From: Paenibacillus aceti
GTDB lineage: Bacteria > Bacillota > Bacilli > Paenibacillales > Paenibacillaceae
Reading direction: 5' to 3'
Length of the DNA: 64,000 nucleotides
Assembly (NCBI RefSeq): GCF_003614185.1
Contig: NZ_KZ987724.1
Coordinates: 1,668,633-1,732,632, forward strand
Shown: one piece after another, positions 26,232-34,528 of the stretch
How positions within the stretch are numbered: position 1 is the stretch's first letter
Layout: each line of letters opens with the position of its first letter
Translations under genes and position numbers: made by a program
The notes under the pieces: generated by a model
What the model saw: only the letters and a program-made list of their open reading frames with translations
Databases searched by the model: none
Told to the model about the DNA's origin: nothing

Positions 26232-27499
26232 GCGGCGCCAGACAGCTTCAGCGCTTTTACCTTCTCCCCAGCCTGTATCCCGGTGGTCGTCGGGGGGATT
26301 ACGATCAGAACATCGCTATCCTTAATCGTAATCATCACACTCGATTCATCGAGCAGCGCCGGATAGACGACCGGCTTCCCGGTAGATAGCTCCAGCCGCC
26401 CCCTTACAAAACGGGTGAAGTTGTTGATTTTCGGATAATCTGCCCCCAGCTCCGCTTCAATCTCTGGCAGAAAAGGCTGCGGCCTGCCCAGCATCCCGCC
26501 GATCAGCGGTCGCACGAACAGCTCAAAGCCCACAAAACAGGCGCCAGGATTGCCGGAAAGAGCAAATAGTAGCTTGCCGTCCTGTACGGCAGCAGTCGTA
26601 ACACTACCGGGACGCATCATAACCTTGTTGAACAGCAACTCGACATCCGGCCCCTTGACCAGATCGGCCATAATATCATAATCACCAACGGATACTCCTC
26701 CGGTCGTGATGACGATGTCATAGCTGGCCAAAGCCTCGGAGATGATCTGCCTTGCCCGGTCTAGCTGATCCGGGATCGCTTCCAGCAGATGAGGCTCCCC
26801 GCCGGCCTCGGCGATCTGGCAAGCCAGCATATACGTGTTGCTGTTGCGGATCTTGCCATCCTGCAGCGGCTCTTCAACCTTGAGCAGCTCAGAGCCGGTG
26901 GAGAGCACCGCGACCTGCGGACGCCGCATCACTGGAACCTCGGCCAGGCCGAAGGTAGCCAGCACCGAGATTTCTCCGGCAGATATTTTACAGCCTTTAT
27001 CCAGCAGCTTGTCTCCATCCGCAACCTCAAAGCCGACCGGAGTAATGTTCTTCCCCGGCGGGATCTCCCGTATTAACTTAACATAAGTCACGCCGTCCTG
27101 TACCTTCTGTTCCGTCATTTCCAGCATGACGACCGTATCCGCCTCATCCGGCACCTTCGCCCCGGTCATGATCCGGGCGGCAGTACCCGGGAGGATCTGA
27201 ATGGCGGGCAGGCTCCCACAAGGGATCTGATCGACAACCTCGAGTAGAACCGGCTGCTCCGCACTGCAATTCTGAGTATCCCCGCTAATAATCGCATAAC
27301 CGTCCATCCCTGAGCGACGAAAATACGGATAAGGATGCGGTGCATAAATATCCTCAGCCAATATCCGTCCTGCGGATTCAGTAATCTTCACCCGTTCTAT
27401 ACCGCTTGTAGCTACAAAAGGCATAATTCTAGCTTGCGCTGCCGCGGCAGAAATCGCCTGGCGGTGAAATTTATCTCCAGTTGATGCTTCCTTATTCAT
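26225..27499 (-). CDS. moeA: Molybdopterin molybdenumtransferase MoeA
   Basis: Inserts molybdate into adenylated molybdopterin. 424 residues, full length. Visible are the N-terminal AEDIYAPHPYPYFRRSGMDGYAI with the conserved SxMDGYA, PGTAARIMTGAKVPDEADTVVM, and the catalytic domain ITTGGVSVGDYDIM and FALSGNPGACFVGFELFVRP. Overlaps the upstream LpdD-like gene by 4 bases (ATGA) and the downstream mobB by 7, a tightly coupled operon. Confidence 0.94.
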   Translation of the reverse strand: MNKEASTGDKFHRQAISAAAAQARIMPFVATSGIERVKITESAGRILAEDIYAPHPYPYFRRSGMDGYAIISGDTQNCSAEQPVLLEVVDQIPCGSLPAIQILPGTAARIMTGAKVPDEADTVVMLEMTEQKVQDGVTYVKLIREIPPGKNITPVGFEVADGDKLLDKGCKISAGEISVLATFGLAEVPVMRRPQVAVLSTGSELLKVEEPLQDGKIRNSNTYMLACQIAEAGGEPHLLEAIPDQLDRARQIISEALASYDIVITTGGVSVGDYDIMADLVKGPDVELLFNKVMMRPGSVTTAAVQDGKLLFALSGNPGACFVGFELFVRPLIGGMLGRPQPFLPEIEAELGADYPKINNFTRFVRGRLELSTGKPVVYPALLDESSVMITIKDSDVLIVIPPTTTGIQAGEKVKALKLSGAAW

Positions 27500-27858
27500 C
27501 TCTCTATTCTCCTTCCATCGGCTTGCCCCTCATACTCGGAACAGGTGCTTAAATAATCTCTGAAAATGGCATCTGTACGAGCCGAGACTTCGACGATTTC
27601 AGCCTTGCTTAAATGATCATAATGAATTCCCATAATGACCGTGACTGTACGCCTTAGCTCCTGAGCAGCCTGATGGGCCATGCCAGCGGTTAAGACATGC
27701 TCTTTGTGGCCTGGCACTGCGGAAGTAATAACCTCTATCTTCTCTCCACTCCAGTATGCTGTGGATGTCGCCCCTATATGAGCAGCCCCGCCAGTAATCA
27801 ATATCGCGAGATCTCGCCCCATAGGAACAGCCTGTAGCTTAATATCTTCAAATGCCAT
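27496..27858 (-). CDS. LpdD-like (prenylated-flavin chaperone-like) domain protein
   Basis: About 120 residues. The pattern ITGGAAHIGATSTAYW, a PGHKE motif and GIHYDHLSKAEIVEV resembles the small LpdD/prenylated-FMN decarboxylase-associated family as I remember it. The gene is 36 bases after pyrD and overlaps moeA by ATGA, so it is co-expressed with pyrimidine and molybdenum cofactor genes. No UbiD-type decarboxylase or UbiX flavin prenyltransferase is in the window, so the role here is open; it might serve a flavin or cofactor in this operon. Family assignment is moderate, reality of the gene high. Confidence 0.6.
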   Translation of the reverse strand: MAFEDIKLQAVPMGRDLAILITGGAAHIGATSTAYWSGEKIEVITSAVPGHKEHVLTAGMAHQAAQELRRTVTVIMGIHYDHLSKAEIVEVSARTDAIFRDYLSTCSEYEGQADGRRIER

Positions 27859-27894
27859 GTTTGCCTGCCTCCTAAGAACATCCTTGCTATTATT

Positions 27895-28827
27895 CTATAG
27901 GATGCCGCGGATTTCGTCCAAGCAGGATATCTTCTCGGAGATCATGAACTGTTCTAACTGCCCCAGCAGATCCTCTCCAGCACGTAAATTCATAAAATTA
28001 TAGGTTCCGACCTGAGTAACCGTCGCTCCGGCCATAATAAACTCGATGATATCTGTCGCACTGCAAATTCCGCCCATGCCCATCACCGGGATGGAGACGG
28101 CTTGGCTGACCTGATGCACCATGCGCAGCGCAATCGGCTTGATCGCAGGCCCGGACAGACCCGCATAGAGATTATTGAATACGCTGCGGCGTTTATATAT
28201 ATCTATCTTCATGGCGGAGAAAGTATTGACCAGCGACACTCCGTCCGCCCCTTCCTGTTCGCACATCACGGCCATACTGACGATGTCCTCGGCATTTGGG
28301 GATAGCTTGATGACGAGCGGAAGTGTTGTCGCAGCGCGAACCTTGCGGACGACCTCGCGCGCCGTCTCCGTCTGGATGCCATAAGCCATCCCGCCCGCCT
28401 TCACATTCGGACAGGAGATATTCAGCTCGATCATATCGACCGCAGGCTTGCCTGCAAGCTGTCTTCGCTTCGCATCCGCTTCGATCAATTCCGCCCCTTC
28501 TACATAATCCTGAACGGTGTTTCCGCCCAGATTGACAATGCGGACAAGCTCCATCTGCTCCCAGCGCGGACATTCATCACGGAGGAATGCCTCTACTCCC
28601 GGATTCTCCAAGCCGACGCTATTCAATAGACCAGACGGTGTCTCAAAGACCCGAATCCCCTCATTACCTGCCTTAGGCTGCAGGGTCAAGCCTTTGCCAG
28701 AAATACCCCCAAGGCGGTTAATATCATAAATCGCACCGTATTCCTGTCCAAAACCGAAGGTTCCCGACGCCATCACGATCGGATTCTTAAAGGTCAGCTT
28801 GCCAAAAGAACATGATAAGTCGATCAT
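27895..28827 (-). CDS. pyrD: Dihydroorotate dehydrogenase B, catalytic subunit
   Basis: FMN enzyme oxidising dihydroorotate to orotate in pyrimidine synthesis, class 1B (NAD+-dependent with PyrK). 310 residues. Key segments: [17 protein letters not shown], the FMN and substrate-binding [28 protein letters not shown] with the catalytic Cys of class 1B, and [26 protein letters not shown] for phosphate binding. Overlaps pyrK by 4 bases. Detached from the rest of the pyr genes. Confidence 0.94.
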   Translation of the reverse strand: MIDLSCSFGKLTFKNPIVMASGTFGFGQEYGAIYDINRLGGISGKGLTLQPKAGNEGIRVFETPSGLLNSVGLENPGVEAFLRDECPRWEQMELVRIVNLGGNTVQDYVEGAELIEADAKRRQLAGKPAVDMIELNISCPNVKAGGMAYGIQTETAREVVRKVRAATTLPLVIKLSPNAEDIVSMAVMCEQEGADGVSLVNTFSAMKIDIYKRRSVFNNLYAGLSGPAIKPIALRMVHQVSQAVSIPVMGMGGICSATDIIEFIMAGATVTQVGTYNFMNLRAGEDLLGQLEQFMISEKISCLDEIRGIL

Positions 28828-29519
28828 TCGAACACTACCTCCTCAGCTGGGAATACTGGACCGTCTGTACAGGCCTTCTTCCGTTTATCTTTGCATTTCA
28901 CGCTGCATACGAGACATGCTCCGATTCCGCAAGCCATCCGATTCTCCAACGATACATATACTTTAGCCCGGCCGGAGGAAGCCTGTTGCTTACGCTGCAC
29001 CGCATGCAGCATCGGATGCGGTCCGCAAGCGATAATTGTGTCATAGGCATCAAAATCCACATCATCCAGGATGACTCCGCCCACATTGACATGTACCTGC
29101 CCGCTTGCTGCCTCGCGGAACTCCTCTACCATATAAGGCTCGCGGCTGAAGCCAAGATATACTTCGGCCGCCGGCACCTGCCGCAGGGCATAATAAAACG
29201 GGGCAATACCGATTCCCCCGCCAATAAAGGCTGTCTTGCCCTCCGGAGCCGTAAATCCGTTCCCCATTGGACCTTCGAGGGTAAGCTTGTCTCCCTTTTT
29301 CAATCGCGAGAGCAATGCTGTACCTTCCCCGACCACCAAATATAGAAATTCAATTCGTTCAGGCGTAATGTCAAAAATACTGAGCGGCCTGGACAGCAGC
29401 GGATAATTGTCCCAGGCGCGAATCATGTAAAACTGGCCCATCCTCCCGGCGAATTGACCGGCGACAGCCAGACGAAATACTCCTGGTGATACCTCGATAT
29501 TGGATATTACTTCCGTCAA
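28824..29519 (-). CDS. pyrK: Dihydroorotate dehydrogenase B, electron transfer subunit
   Basis: Ferredoxin-reductase-like subunit carrying FAD and one [2Fe-2S] cluster, passing electrons from PyrD to NAD+. About 231 residues. FAD-binding [20 protein letters not shown]-binding [15 protein letters not shown], and the C-terminal cluster motif [15 protein letters not shown]...CTDGPVF with four cysteines. The start is a TTG at 29519 with AAAGGGG upstream. First gene of the five-gene operon. Confidence 0.93.
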   Translation of the reverse strand: MTEVISNIEVSPGVFRLAVAGQFAGRMGQFYMIRAWDNYPLLSRPLSIFDITPERIEFLYLVVGEGTALLSRLKKGDKLTLEGPMGNGFTAPEGKTAFIGGGIGIAPFYYALRQVPAAEVYLGFSREPYMVEEFREAASGQVHVNVGGVILDDVDFDAYDTIIACGPHPMLHAVQRKQQASSGRAKVYVSLENRMACGIGACLVCSVKCKDKRKKACTDGPVFPAEEVVFE

Positions 29520-29746
29520 TTTGTTCAGTCCCCTTTCTGTATCGTAGACGCCTGTTTTCGCTTATGTTCAGACACTTCATCTTAAGATGCAATTTTTTCA
29601 CCCATCAGTCTGTGACAAACCTCACTACAATATCAACAGGTGAATAAATGAAGCGTTTTCTCGCAAAATTAATAATTCCATCATAATATTGGTCGAATAT
29701 GGGCATACCAAAACATGACATTTATTTTTGGAGAAGAGGTAATGCT

Positions 29747-30556
29747 ATGTCCACAGGGCTTAAACGCTGGATGATCGTCATCACAATACTGCTTCTGCTG
29801 TTCCCGAGCTCCGGGAGCATGCAAGCCGAACGGTCGTCACCGGGTGCACCGGGTGCGGAGGACACGGCACCTACATCCACAGAGGCCAGCACCAAGCCGC
29901 TTAATCTGGCGGAACTGCAGCGCAAGTATTCCGAGACCTTCGTATTCCGCGGTCCCCGGGTCAAGCAGGTGGCTCTCACTTTCGATGATGTGCCTGATCC
30001 CCGCTTTACCCCGCAGGTGCTGAAGATTCTGAAGCGTGAAGGAGTCAAGGCGACCTTCTTCGTCGTAGGCAGCCGGGCCAAGAAGCACCCGGATCTTGTG
30101 CGCAATATTCATAAGGATGGCCATATCATCGGCAACCACTCCTATACTCACCAGCAATTCAAGAAACATACGCTCGCTGAGTTCCAATCCGAAATTCTGC
30201 GCACCGAGAAGGTGATTCAGAATATCGTCGGTTACCGTCCGAGACTGATTCGACCCCCGTACGGCGATATTAACGAGGCACAGGTACGCTGGGCCAAGCG
30301 TCATAACTACCGGGTTGTGAACTGGAACGTCGATTCTCTCGACTGGAAAGGTCTCGACAAGGAGAAGGTCAAGCAGAATGTACTGGAAACCGTAGGACCC
30401 GGATCGATTGTATTGCAGCATGCCGGAGGCGGCTATGGCACCGATCTGAGCGGGACGATAGAAGCACTGCCTGAGATCATTCGCGAGCTCAAAGCCAAAG
30501 GGTATCAGTTCGTGAATGTGGCGACGATGCTGCAGACCGAGAAGCATAAATTATGA
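29747..30556 (+). CDS. Secreted polysaccharide deacetylase (NodB domain) with altered motif 1
   Basis: About 269 residues from the ATG at 29747 (GAGG 7 bases upstream); an earlier in-frame ATG at 29699 adds a polar stretch before the signal and is less likely. A signal peptide or membrane anchor (MIVITILLLLFPSSGSM) is followed by a NodB domain: LTFDDVPDPRFTPQVL, GNHSYTHQQF, RPPYGDIN, NWNVDSLDWKG and IVLQHAGGG. The usual TFDDGP is TFDDVP; both Asp residues are kept, so activity is probably retained. Similar to the YlxY/PdaA/PgdA group. Monocistronic. Confidence 0.88.
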   Translation: MSTGLKRWMIVITILLLLFPSSGSMQAERSSPGAPGAEDTAPTSTEASTKPLNLAELQRKYSETFVFRGPRVKQVALTFDDVPDPRFTPQVLKILKREGVKATFFVVGSRAKKHPDLVRNIHKDGHIIGNHSYTHQQFKKHTLAEFQSEILRTEKVIQNIVGYRPRLIRPPYGDINEAQVRWAKRHNYRVVNWNVDSLDWKGLDKEKVKQNVLETVGPGSIVLQHAGGGYGTDLSGTIEALPEIIRELKAKGYQFVNVATMLQTEKHKL

Positions 30557-30559
30557 TAC

Positions 30560-30604
30560 AAAACGGGCCGCACCAGATTGAGAAAATCCGGTACGGCCCT
30601 GTTT
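30560..30604. terminator. Bidirectional terminator between convergent genes
   Basis: AACGGGCCG-C-ACC pairs with GGT-A-CGGCCCTGTTT; A-rich on the left and T-rich on the right. It lies between the deacetylase (+) and the LysM/3D gene (-), both ending within 10 bases. Confidence 0.85.
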
Positions 30605-30611
30605 ATTGCTT

Positions 30612-31319
30612 CTATTTTAATACGTATAGCTTAACTTCCTGATATCCAAATTGATTCACGAATGACGGGCTGCCTGGAATGAAAATATCGATTCGCTTTC
30701 CTTTAATCGCGCCCCCGATATCCGTGGCCGTAGCAACGAACGCCTTCTTCGGCAAGCCATCATGACTATGTCCGGTGACCAGCACCTTGGTTCCCAGCGG
30801 AATGACCTTCGGGTCAACGGCGATCGTTCCGAGCTTAAGCGGATTACCATAGAAATCTACCGCGCCATAGCCGCCATTCTCACTCGGTGCCGAGGAGTAA
30901 GCAGATGCCTTCACATCGACGGTTTTGCTATAATTGAAGCTCTTGCCCCAGGCTTCGACGATCTTCTGATCAGCAAGCACGTTGAGCGTTGGCAGAATCG
31001 CTGCTGGGCTCGTAGACGCCGCCTTCACCTCAGGGGCAGCTGCCTTAGTACTGTTGCTATTATCGCTATTGCTATCATCAGGAATTGTGATACTAAGGCC
31101 CTCGTAGATATTCGTAGCCTTAACGGATGGATTAGCTGTAATCAGCTTGTCCATCGACACTCCATATTGCTTCGACAGAGTATAGAAGGTATCTCCTTCC
31201 TTCGCTGTATGTAACGAGTCAGCCAGCGCAGGAACGGTCTGCATCGCTCCGAATAATCCGGCAGTGATCATCGCCGTCTTCATAATACGCTTGAAAGTCC
31301 ATGTATGTTGTTTCTTCAT
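30612..31319 (-). CDS. LysM and 3D domain secreted cell wall protein
   Basis: About 235 residues. Signal peptide ending near VPALADS; one LysM domain (TAKEGDTFYTLSKQYGVSMDKLITANPSV) for peptidoglycan binding; a Ser/Asn/Ala linker; and a C-terminal 3D domain named for its three Asp residues (VKASAYSS, AVDPKVIPLGTKVLV, ATATDIGGAIKGKRIDIFIPG), with a double-psi barrel fold like lytic transglycosylase MltA. Related to Bacillus YocH/YabE type muralytic proteins. The gene is directly behind a c-di-AMP riboswitch, in line with control of wall turnover by that nucleotide. Confidence 0.9.
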   Translation of the reverse strand: MKKQHTWTFKRIMKTAMITAGLFGAMQTVPALADSLHTAKEGDTFYTLSKQYGVSMDKLITANPSVKATNIYEGLSITIPDDSNSDNSNSTKAAAPEVKAASTSPAAILPTLNVLADQKIVEAWGKSFNYSKTVDVKASAYSSAPSENGGYGAVDFYGNPLKLGTIAVDPKVIPLGTKVLVTGHSHDGLPKKAFVATATDIGGAIKGKRIDIFIPGSPSFVNQFGYQEVKLYVLK

Positions 31320-31332
31320 GTTGTCCTCCTTT

Positions 31333-31523
31333 TATGCGCCTGCGGAGTTAGTTGTCGGATTCGGGAAAGGAAGTTCCCTACGCAAGGAAGTAACAATCTT
31401 TTTAATAATTTGTTACTATTCTACCTGCGCTTCACCCCAAGAATGCTAATCTGGTATCGCTCCATTATCAGACTAGCTCTTCGTTAAATCGTCCCCCGCA
31501 CTTGTTCTAGCAAGTTTCGGCCT
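31333..31523 (-). ncRNA. ydaO/yuaA c-di-AMP riboswitch
   Basis: Minus strand carries the conserved blocks of this class in order: CCGAAAC...GCGGGGGACGA, CTTGGGGTGAAGCGCAGGTA, GTAGGGAACTTCCTTTCCC, and CGAATCCGACAACTAACTC followed by CGCAGGCG. High c-di-AMP normally turns the downstream gene off. Here the aptamer ends only a few bases before AAAGGAGG of the LysM/3D gene and no poly-T terminator follows, so control may act on ribosome access or inside the aptamer. Confidence 0.9.
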
Positions 31524-31909
31524 TTTGAATATATCACAACTTTGTAACCAATAGCTCATGTAATTGTTACCATTTTCGCACAAAGCCTGATACGACGCGG
31601 ATTTCCACAACTAAAATAATGACAAAAATTACGTCATCTTCGTAGATTATAGACTAGTGAAAGTGGGCTGGTGGCTGTTGAGTCTTGGTGAGTTAGCTGA
31701 GTAAGTTAGAGTAGTAGAGTAATAGAGTTTCATGTGAGGGGCGAGAGCTAAGTTTAAGGGAAATTAGTCGATACATTCGTTCGTAGGAGCTAGTACGAGG
31801 CAAATTACTGCGCATGGTGGGGAAAATTTGGATATGGTGCATCTAGTGTGTGAATTCCTGCGAAAGTGCATCTTTTTCCTCCGTTTTAGTTCGATTGCGG
31901 AGAAATCAA
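31524..31909. other. Intergenic region without a gene
   Basis: No credible coding frame. It holds a 5-bp-arm hairpin (ATGAC...GTCAT near 31620-31640), a purine-rich stretch with loose GAGTNAG repeats (31675-31730), and CCTGCGAAAGTGCA near 31857-31870, which resembles the TTCCTGC units of the stem-loop element at 49.2-49.4 kb and lies 62 bases before the terminator centre at 31926. Confidence 0.5.
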
Positions 31910-31943
31910 GTGAAAAAGCCTGCATTTCTGCAGGCTTTTTCAC
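31910..31943 (-). terminator. Terminator of the amino acid ABC transporter operon
   Basis: Perfect 14-bp stem GTGAAAAAGCCTGC/GCAGGCTTTTTCAC with a 6-base loop, 14 bases after the ATPase stop. The T run is inside the right arm. Its CCTGC/GCAGG core equals the core of the element at 49.2-49.4 kb. Confidence 0.82.
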
Positions 31944-31956
31944 AAAGCTTTACTGG

Positions 31957-32679
31957 TTAAAGCACCTTGCTCAAGAATTCCTTCGTCCGCTGCTGCTGAG
32001 GCGCACCGAACAACTGCTCAGGTGGACCTTGCTCCAGTATCTGGCCTTGATCCATGAAGATAATGCGGTCGCCGACTTCGCGAGCGAAGCCCATCTCATG
32101 GGTGACGATCACCATCGTCATCCCTTTGTCAGCCAGCTTCTTCATGACATCGAGCACCTCGCCGACCATCTCGGGATCGAGCGCTGATGTCGGCTCATCG
32201 AACAGCATCACATGCGGCTCCATCGCCAGCGCTCTGGCGATCGCAATCCGCTGCTTCTGCCCGCCGGAGAGCTGCGAAGGATAAGCATCCCGCTTATCCT
32301 GCAGACCGACCGTCTGCAGCAAATCCATCGCGACCGCCTCCGCCTTGTTCTTCTCCATCTTCTTCACACGGATCGGCGCCAGCGTAATATTGTCGAGCAC
32401 CGTTTTATGCGGGAACAGGTTAAACTGCTGGAATACCATCCCCATCTTCTGGCGCGTCAAATTGATGTTATGCCCTCGTGACGTAATCGATTCGCCCTCG
32501 AACAGAATCTCACCGTCAGACGGAGATTCCAGCAAATTCAGGCAGCGTAGAAAAGTACTTTTGCCCGACCCGCTCGGACCGATCACGACGACGACTTCCC
32601 CTTGCGAGATTTCCAGGTCAATTCCCTTCAAAATATGAAGCTGACCGAATTTTTTATGCAAATTTTTAACGGTTATCAC
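31957..32679 (-). CDS. Polar amino acid ABC transporter ATP-binding protein (GlnQ/ArtM type)
   Basis: Cytoplasmic ATPase, 240 residues, the compact size of the GlnQ group. Walker [25 protein letters not shown] (Q-loop wording typical of polar amino acid ATPases), [16 protein letters not shown] and Walker [16 protein letters not shown]-loop [11 protein letters not shown]. The start is a GTG at 32679 that overlaps the permease stop by 14 bases. Last gene of the binding protein-permease-ATPase operon. The amino acid cannot be stated. Confidence 0.93.
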   Translation of the reverse strand: MITVKNLHKKFGQLHILKGIDLEISQGEVVVVIGPSGSGKSTFLRCLNLLESPSDGEILFEGESITSRGHNINLTRQKMGMVFQQFNLFPHKTVLDNITLAPIRVKKMEKNKAEAVAMDLLQTVGLQDKRDAYPSQLSGGQKQRIAIARALAMEPHVMLFDEPTSALDPEMVGEVLDVMKKLADKGMTMVIVTHEMGFAREVGDRIIFMDQGQILEQGPPEQLFGAPQQQRTKEFLSKVL

Positions 32680-33328
32680 TGGCCTTCAACTTCCTTTCGA
32701 ACACACCCAAGATCCGTGATAGTGTAAATGTCAGAATAAAGTAGATCACTGCGACGATCAGATACGGAGTCATCCCGTTATACGTAATGCCGACGACAGA
32801 GCCGGATTGGAAGATCAGCTCCGTCACCCCGATAATAGAGACGATGGAGGATTCCTTAATGATCGTAATGAACTCATTACCAATGGCCGGGAGCACCGAC
32901 TTGATCGCCTGCGGAATGATGATGAACCTAAGCGACATCCCCTGCGTCATCCCTAGCGAACGTGCCGCTTCCCCTTGACCGCGATCTACGCCTTGAATAC
33001 CCGCGCGGAAGATCTCCGCTAAATAAGCCGAGCTGTTGATCGACAGAGTAATCGCGCCCGATTGAATCGGCGTAAAATTAACACCGAATAATTGCGAGAA
33101 GCCATAATGAATAATTAATAATTGCACCATCATCGGCGTACCGCGCAGGAACTCTACCCAGGCATTGCCAAGGAAACGAACCATTTTCCAGGGCGACATC
33201 CGCACGAGAGCGATTAATAGCCCCAGAATAAAACCGCAAATGACACCGATCGCAGCCAGCAAGAGCGTATACTGCACACCGGTGAAGAAGTAGTCACGGT
33301 ACTCCCAAAACATCGTAAAGAACTTCAT
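32666..33328 (-). CDS. Polar amino acid ABC transporter permease (HisM/GlnP type)
   Basis: Membrane subunit, 220 residues with about five helices. The opening [24 protein letters not shown], the phrase [19 protein letters not shown] and the EAA loop [28 protein letters not shown] are diagnostic of this family. Start ATG with GGGAGG upstream. It lies 103 bases after the binding-protein gene, with an intervening hairpin. Confidence 0.93.
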   Translation of the reverse strand: MKFFTMFWEYRDYFFTGVQYTLLLAAIGVICGFILGLLIALVRMSPWKMVRFLGNAWVEFLRGTPMMVQLLIIHYGFSQLFGVNFTPIQSGAITLSINSSAYLAEIFRAGIQGVDRGQGEAARSLGMTQGMSLRFIIIPQAIKSVLPAIGNEFITIIKESSIVSIIGVTELIFQSGSVVGITYNGMTPYLIVAVIYFILTFTLSRILGVFERKLKASDNR

Positions 33329-33373
33329 AACTAGATCATTCCTCCCATTTCATCCGAACACTTGCAGAAAAAG

Positions 33374-33406
33374 AGAAAATAGCGAAAAGCTGCTCCGCTA
33401 TTTTCT
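33374..33406 (-). terminator. Intra-operon hairpin between binding protein and permease genes
   Basis: AGAAAATAGCG pairs with CGCTATTTTCT, followed on the minus strand by TCTTTTTC. Located inside the operon, it probably ends part of the transcripts and keeps the binding protein in excess over the membrane subunits. Confidence 0.7.
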
Positions 33407-33431
33407 AAATTAGATCCATAAAGAGCCTTTT

Positions 33432-34253
33432 TTATTTCACTGCCAGTTCACTGGCGGCTTGAATGTATTCCTCCATGCTTCCATCTTCCATCAGGCGAGT
33501 CAGGGTAGCGTTCACCTTCTCAAGAAGCTCGTCATTGCCCTTCTTCACAGCGACGATGTATCCATCATCCTCTGCCTCCGGCTGCGCCTCTGCGATGGTC
33601 AGACCATCGATATTACTTACATATGCCTCAGCTACAGGGCCTTCGATAATGGCTACGTCTACACGACCTGTTTTAAGCTGCATCATAATATCTTGAGTTT
33701 TCGCCAGAGAAGTGATCTTGGCATCTTGGATCGTCTGCGCGATCTCCTCCTGGATCGAGCCCTTCTGAACGCCGATCTTCTTACCTACCAATGTATCGAT
33801 CGTCTTGTAGCTGCCTTCTTCTCCAGCACGAGTGACAACCGCCTGCGTAGCCGTGAAGTAAATCTTCGACATGTCTACTTCCTTCTGACGATCAGGTGTA
33901 GGACTCAAACCGGAAATGGCAAAATCAATTCGACCGCTGTTCAATTCATTCATTAATGAAGAGAATTGAAGATCTTTGATTTGCAGCTCCGCGCCCAGAT
34001 CCTTGGCAATCTCCTTAGCGATTTCAATATCGAAGCCGACGATTTCATCCTCGCCCTTCTCATTCTTAATATGGAACTCATATGGAGCGAAGTCTGCGCT
34101 TGTTCCGAGCGTAACTACCTTCTTGCCAGCATTGCCGTTATTTGCGGCACCCGACTCTGGCGCGTCTCCATTATTGTTTTTATTTTGTCCGCATGCTGCC
34201 AGCAAGCTGGTCACCATCAATAGAGCTATAATTAATGTTCCCCACTTTTTCAT
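33432..34253 (-). CDS. Polar amino acid ABC transporter substrate-binding lipoprotein (SBP family 3)
   Basis: Extracellular receptor, 273 residues, with lipobox LAAC (Cys21) after a short basic n-region, then an Asn/Gly-rich linker. Family 3 wording: VTLGTSADFAPYEF, IVGFDIEIAKEIAKDLGAEL, LMNELNSGRIDFAISGLSPTPDRQKEVDMSKIYF with the ligand-binding Arg and Asp pattern, and KIGVQKGSIQEE. First gene of the operon, with its own strong promoter at 34296-34324. Arginine, glutamine or cystine are all possible ligands. Confidence 0.93.
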   Translation of the reverse strand: MKKWGTLIIALLMVTSLLAACGQNKNNNGDAPESGAANNGNAGKKVVTLGTSADFAPYEFHIKNEKGEDEIVGFDIEIAKEIAKDLGAELQIKDLQFSSLMNELNSGRIDFAISGLSPTPDRQKEVDMSKIYFTATQAVVTRAGEEGSYKTIDTLVGKKIGVQKGSIQEEIAQTIQDAKITSLAKTQDIMMQLKTGRVDVAIIEGPVAEAYVSNIDGLTIAEAQPEAEDDGYIVAVKKGNDELLEKVNATLTRLMEDGSMEEYIQAASELAVK

Positions 34254-34295
34254 TTTCTCTCTCTCCTGTCTTTAGCGTTCTTTGATTACTTGGCA

Positions 34296-34324
34296 ATTAT
34301 AAATCACAATGCATATATATGCAA
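34296..34324 (-). promoter_or_regulatory. Promoter of the amino acid ABC transporter operon
   Basis: Minus strand TTGCAT (34319-34324) and TATAAT (34296-34301) with a 17-base spacer. The -35 box overlaps the palindrome TGCATATATATGCA, which might be an operator. Confidence 0.65.
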
Positions 34325-34528
34325 AGGTTAATTTCGATTTTCATAATTATTTCACAAGTAAAGCGCAGAAAACAGATCGTTTTTTTCCATAAACTCCATC
34401 ATACTGCACATTTACGCACCAGCAATCACTTGAACGCGTTAAATCGTCAATGAATATTTATTAATCAAATCATGCATTATTCAATTTTTAGTCACTTGGA
34501 CATAATATGACTAAGGAGTTGAACCTTT

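Noticed and set aside
28812-29345. Plus-strand frame of 177 codons over pyrK
   Set aside because: Antisense shadow of pyrK, whose [2Fe-2S] and FAD motifs are intact.
34425-34445. TTGAACGCGTTAAA as a CcpA cre site before the amylase gene
   Set aside because: Departs from the cre consensus at core positions (no TGNAAN at the left half).
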